A stretch of DNA of 8,831 nucleotides, taken from assembly GCA_003170115.1 (NCBI GenBank), contig PMZS01000033.1:1-8831 (forward strand), read 5' to 3'. This DNA comes from Spirochaetaceae bacterium (lineage in GTDB: Bacteria; Spirochaetota; Spirochaetia; SZUA-6; Fen-1364). How positions within the stretch are numbered: the first letter of the stretch is position 1; each line of letters starts with the position of its first letter. The notes under the pieces were generated by a model, which had not been told where the DNA came from, made no database searches, and saw only the letters and a list, made by a program, of their open reading frames with translations. Made by a program: the position numbers and the translations under genes. This document shows positions 6,838-8,831 of this stretch, in pieces.

Positions 6838-7473
6838 ATGAAAAAAACTGTGAGCTTGCTTCTACTCGCGGCGGTCTTCGTACTCGGCGGATGCCAGGCG
6901 ATCTTCACCTTCTCCCCCCTCTCCGGGCTCCAGCGCGATCCCTCCAGCATGCCTCCCGGGCAGCGCCTGGGATATGCAAAGCAGGCGCTTGCCAGCGGGG
7001 ACACGACGGCGATGAAGAAAGCATACGATGCGATCAAAAATGACTCGAGCGCCGACGCGCAATACACCGCGGCACAGCTTGGCATTGAGCTGTCGGGCAT
7101 TCCGACGGTACTTCGGGACGCCGCGAGCAACTCGGGCAACCTGACCAACGATCTGAATACCATCAACACGTTCATTGCCGCCCATAATCTGGACCCGAAC
7201 TACATGGTAGCTGCGGCCGTGCAGCTTGCCGCAGCAAAGGCCGCCGGCGCCGTGCTCACCACGATGGACTACGCGATGGAGGCAATGGGGCAGGTACTCA
7301 GCTTCACAGGCGGGACATGGAACATCCCCGGTGTTCCAGGCGGAACTGGGGTTGCGGTGGCAAACGGCGACTTCCACAATGCAGTCACGAATGTCGTGTC
7401 GCTTCCCGCGGGAGACTCGCTGAAAGTCTTCATCAACGATCTTGACTTCTACCTCCGGAACAGCATCCCCTAG
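6838..7473 (+). CDS. Hypothetical lipoprotein, module 2
   Basis: The 211-aa protein has a textbook lipoprotein signal peptide: MKKT, a run of Leu/Ala/Val, and the lipobox LGGC with the lipidated cysteine at residue 19 followed by Gln. Residues 19-31 (CQAIFTFSPLSGL) match the first lipoprotein. The mature part looks mostly helical and Ala-rich (KQALASGDTTAMKKAYDAI, later MVAAAVQLAAAKAAG), which is reminiscent of TPR-like helical repeats, but I see no clear TPR consensus and do not assign a family. It is about 50 residues shorter than its paralogue. The barrel gene of the module starts 11 bases after its stop, so translation of the two is probably coupled. Its role, perhaps periplasmic partner of the barrel, is inferred from context only. 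Confidence 0.82.
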   Translation: MKKTVSLLLLAAVFVLGGCQAIFTFSPLSGLQRDPSSMPPGQRLGYAKQALASGDTTAMKKAYDAIKNDSSADAQYTAAQLGIELSGIPTVLRDAASNSGNLTNDLNTINTFIAAHNLDPNYMVAAAVQLAAAKAAGAVLTTMDYAMEAMGQVLSFTGGTWNIPGVPGGTGVAVANGDFHNAVTNVVSLPAGDSLKVFINDLDFYLRNSIP

Positions 7474-7484
7474 CGGCGGAGAAC

Positions 7485-8669
7485 ATGAACAAATCAACAC
7501 GTGGATTGTTCATCGTCGTCCTCCTGCTCGCATCATGCGGAATCCTTTCCGCATCGCCCTTCATCTTTGAAACGATGCGATTCCCCTCCGCTTGAATGGA
7601 TGCGCTGGGCGGGCTTCATGCGGCACTCGCTGACGACATCTCGGTCCTCGTCTCCAATCCCGCGGGATTCCGTTCCGCGCCCCCCCAGTTCTCGGTCGCC
7701 GAGCTCACGACCAATCTCAGCGGTCCCATCTTCAGCATCGCGGACGTGATCTTTCGGATCGTCGGAGGCGCGGACCCGACCTCGCTCCTCCTGGAGCCTG
7801 ACGTGCAAAAGCTGCTCACCAGCATGTCCGCCGGAGCGACGATCAACGGGCCCCTTGCTCTCGGGTACATCGGGGACGGGCTTGGGTTCGGCTTTTTCAA
7901 TTCGACCAGCGTGAACTTCGCTACGCAGGGGACGGTTCCCACCGTGACCACGGAAATGCGTGAAGATCTCCTCTTCGTCGTTGGCTACGGGTTCCGTATC
8001 CCGCTGCCGGAGAAGCTTCAAAGCACGCTCGATCTGGGCTTCTCTTTGAAGGCATTCACACGGGCAGGTGTTCAGTGGTCGGAATCGATCCTGAGCTTTT
8101 TCTCCCTGATCACTTCTCCTTCATTCAGCGACATCACCAGTCAACCCTTCACTATCGACGTGGGGTTCGGGACGGACGTCGGAGCGCTGTACTCGTGGAA
8201 CAGGCTGATCTCCGTCGGCCTTGTTGCCCGCAACCTGTATTCTCCCGTCCTGCGGAACTCCTATCCCTCGGTGAGCGCCTTCAACTCGGGCGCTGCACCA
8301 ACCGTATCGTACGGAATCGCGCCCCTGGACCTTGCGCTGGGCGTCATGTATACGCCCCGCCTCGAATTCCTGGATCCCTACGTGTCCAGCCCCAAGATCA
8401 TGCTGGACTACAACGATATGCTCGATTTCTGGACACATCCCGACACAGCGTCAAACCCGCTCCTTCATCTCAGCCTGGGCGCGGAAGTGATCCTGCTGAA
8501 TGTCCTCGCGGTCCGCGCAGGGTTCGGCGACGGCTACTTCTCCGCCGGCCTGGGGCTGAACCTGACCGTGTTCAGGCTGGACCTCAGCATGTTCGGCAGA
8601 GAGCTATCCACCGAGCCGGGGCTCAGGCCGTCGTACAACCTCATCCTGAGCACGCTCTTCCGCTATTGA
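7485..8669 (+). pseudogene. FadL-like/UPF0164-type outer-membrane barrel gene, module 2, interrupted by an in-frame TGA
   Basis: Reading begins at ATG 7485, with GGCGGAG at 7475-7481, and gives a 36-residue signal-peptide-bearing peptide ending in ETMRFPSA. A TGA at 7593-7595 then stops it. The same frame continues from the next codon (MDALGGLHAALADD, then SNPAGF) to 8669, giving 394 residues if read through, against 392 in the intact paralogue. From the predicted signal cleavage sites (after LSA here, after AFA in the paralogue) to NPAGF the two align without a gap, and the TGA falls opposite an alanine codon. The C-terminus is also shared: LLHL, RAG, then GREL and a last strand ending LFRY. 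Translation restarting at ATG 7596 would give 357 residues without a signal peptide, unlikely to reach the outer membrane. Options are a recent nonsense mutation, a sequencing error, or read-through. Other genes here end in TGA, so TGA is a normal stop. Confidence 0.75.
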
Positions 8670-8714
8670 AGCGCCGCGTGCGCGTCGTGACAACGCTCAA
8701 TCTACCCCATCGAA

Positions 8715-8743
8715 TTGACAAAGCAGACTCAAGTGGTTAGATT
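8715..8743 (+). promoter_or_regulatory. sigma70-like promoter of the tRNA-Lys gene
   Basis: A perfect TTGACA (8715-8720) and TAGATT (8738-8743) are separated by 17 bases. Transcription would start near 8750, a few bases before the mature tRNA 5' end at 8756. No terminator was found for the barrel gene between its stop at 8669 and this promoter. Confidence 0.7.
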
Positions 8744-8755
8744 TCCCGCGCACCC

Positions 8756-8831
8756 GGGCCGCTAGCTCAGCTGGTAGAGCAACAGCCTTTTAAGCTGCGG
8801 GTCGTAGGTTCGATTCCTACGCGGCTCACCA
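8756..8831 (+). tRNA. tRNA-Lys (anticodon UUU)
   Basis: The 76-nt sequence folds as a complete tRNA. The acceptor GGGCCGC pairs with GCGGCTC (one G-U pair), followed by discriminator A and an encoded CCA. The D arm is GCTC/GAGC, the T arm GTAGG-TTCGATT-CCTAC. The anticodon loop CTTTTAA gives anticodon UUU at positions 34-36 and A37, so it reads AAA/AAG lysine codons. The top pair of the anticodon stem (27-43) is an A-C mismatch. With U36 and A37 it is the kind of tRNA that receives t6A and then ms2t6A, the MtaB product. The window ends at the last base of the CCA. Confidence 0.95.

Noticed and set aside
5370..7175. 601-codon open frame on the minus strand across the first barrel gene and second lipoprotein gene
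   Set aside because: It is a mirror of two well-supported plus-strand genes in GC-rich DNA. Its translation is low-complexity and charged, with no recognisable domain.
7593..7630. Selenocysteine or TGA reassignment at the interrupted barrel
   Set aside because: Five genes in the window end in TGA, I see no convincing SECIS-type hairpin after the codon, and the aligned position in the paralogue is alanine.
8670..8714. Possible terminator after the second barrel gene
   Set aside because: The GCG-rich stretch can form only short, poor stems and has no T run.
1..8831. CRISPR array, insertion sequence or toxin-antitoxin pair
   Set aside because: No regularly spaced repeats, transposase motifs or paired small genes were found on either strand.

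Overview
The window is a GC-rich bacterial segment with every gene on the + strand. It has an outer-membrane-bearing (diderm) character: two lipoprotein signal peptides and two exported beta-barrel-type proteins. The barrels resemble the FadL-like/UPF0164 type best known from spirochaetes such as Treponema. A spirochaete or similar diderm is therefore my best guess, but nothing here proves the phylum.

Left part (1-3334) is a conserved housekeeping cluster. It holds the 3' end of a PlsC-type 1-acyl-glycerol-3-phosphate acyltransferase, ispH (last step of the MEP isoprenoid pathway) overlapping it by 17 bp, and rpsA (six-domain ribosomal protein S1). rpsA has its own sigma70-like promoter and ends at a perfect 11-bp terminator hairpin. 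The order plsC-ispH-rpsA is a known arrangement, often preceded by cmk, which would lie upstream of this window.

Middle (3367-4692) is mtaB, a radical-SAM methylthiotransferase that makes ms2t6A at position 37 of ANN-decoding tRNAs. Its start lies after the rpsA terminator. Its leucine codons (CTG-rich) differ from those of the upstream cluster (CTC-rich).

Right part (4693-8669) carries two consecutive copies of the same two-gene module: a small lipoprotein followed at once by an exported beta-barrel protein. Each module starts at its own -10-type promoter element. The two lipoproteins share a motif just after the lipidated cysteine, and the two barrels share N- and C-terminal motifs, so the modules look like an old duplication. 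In the second module the barrel gene is split by a single in-frame TGA between signal peptide and barrel, while the read-through length (394 aa) matches the intact paralogue (392 aa).

The window ends exactly at the CCA of a tRNA-Lys(UUU) gene with a strong promoter. This tRNA is a known substrate class of MtaB.
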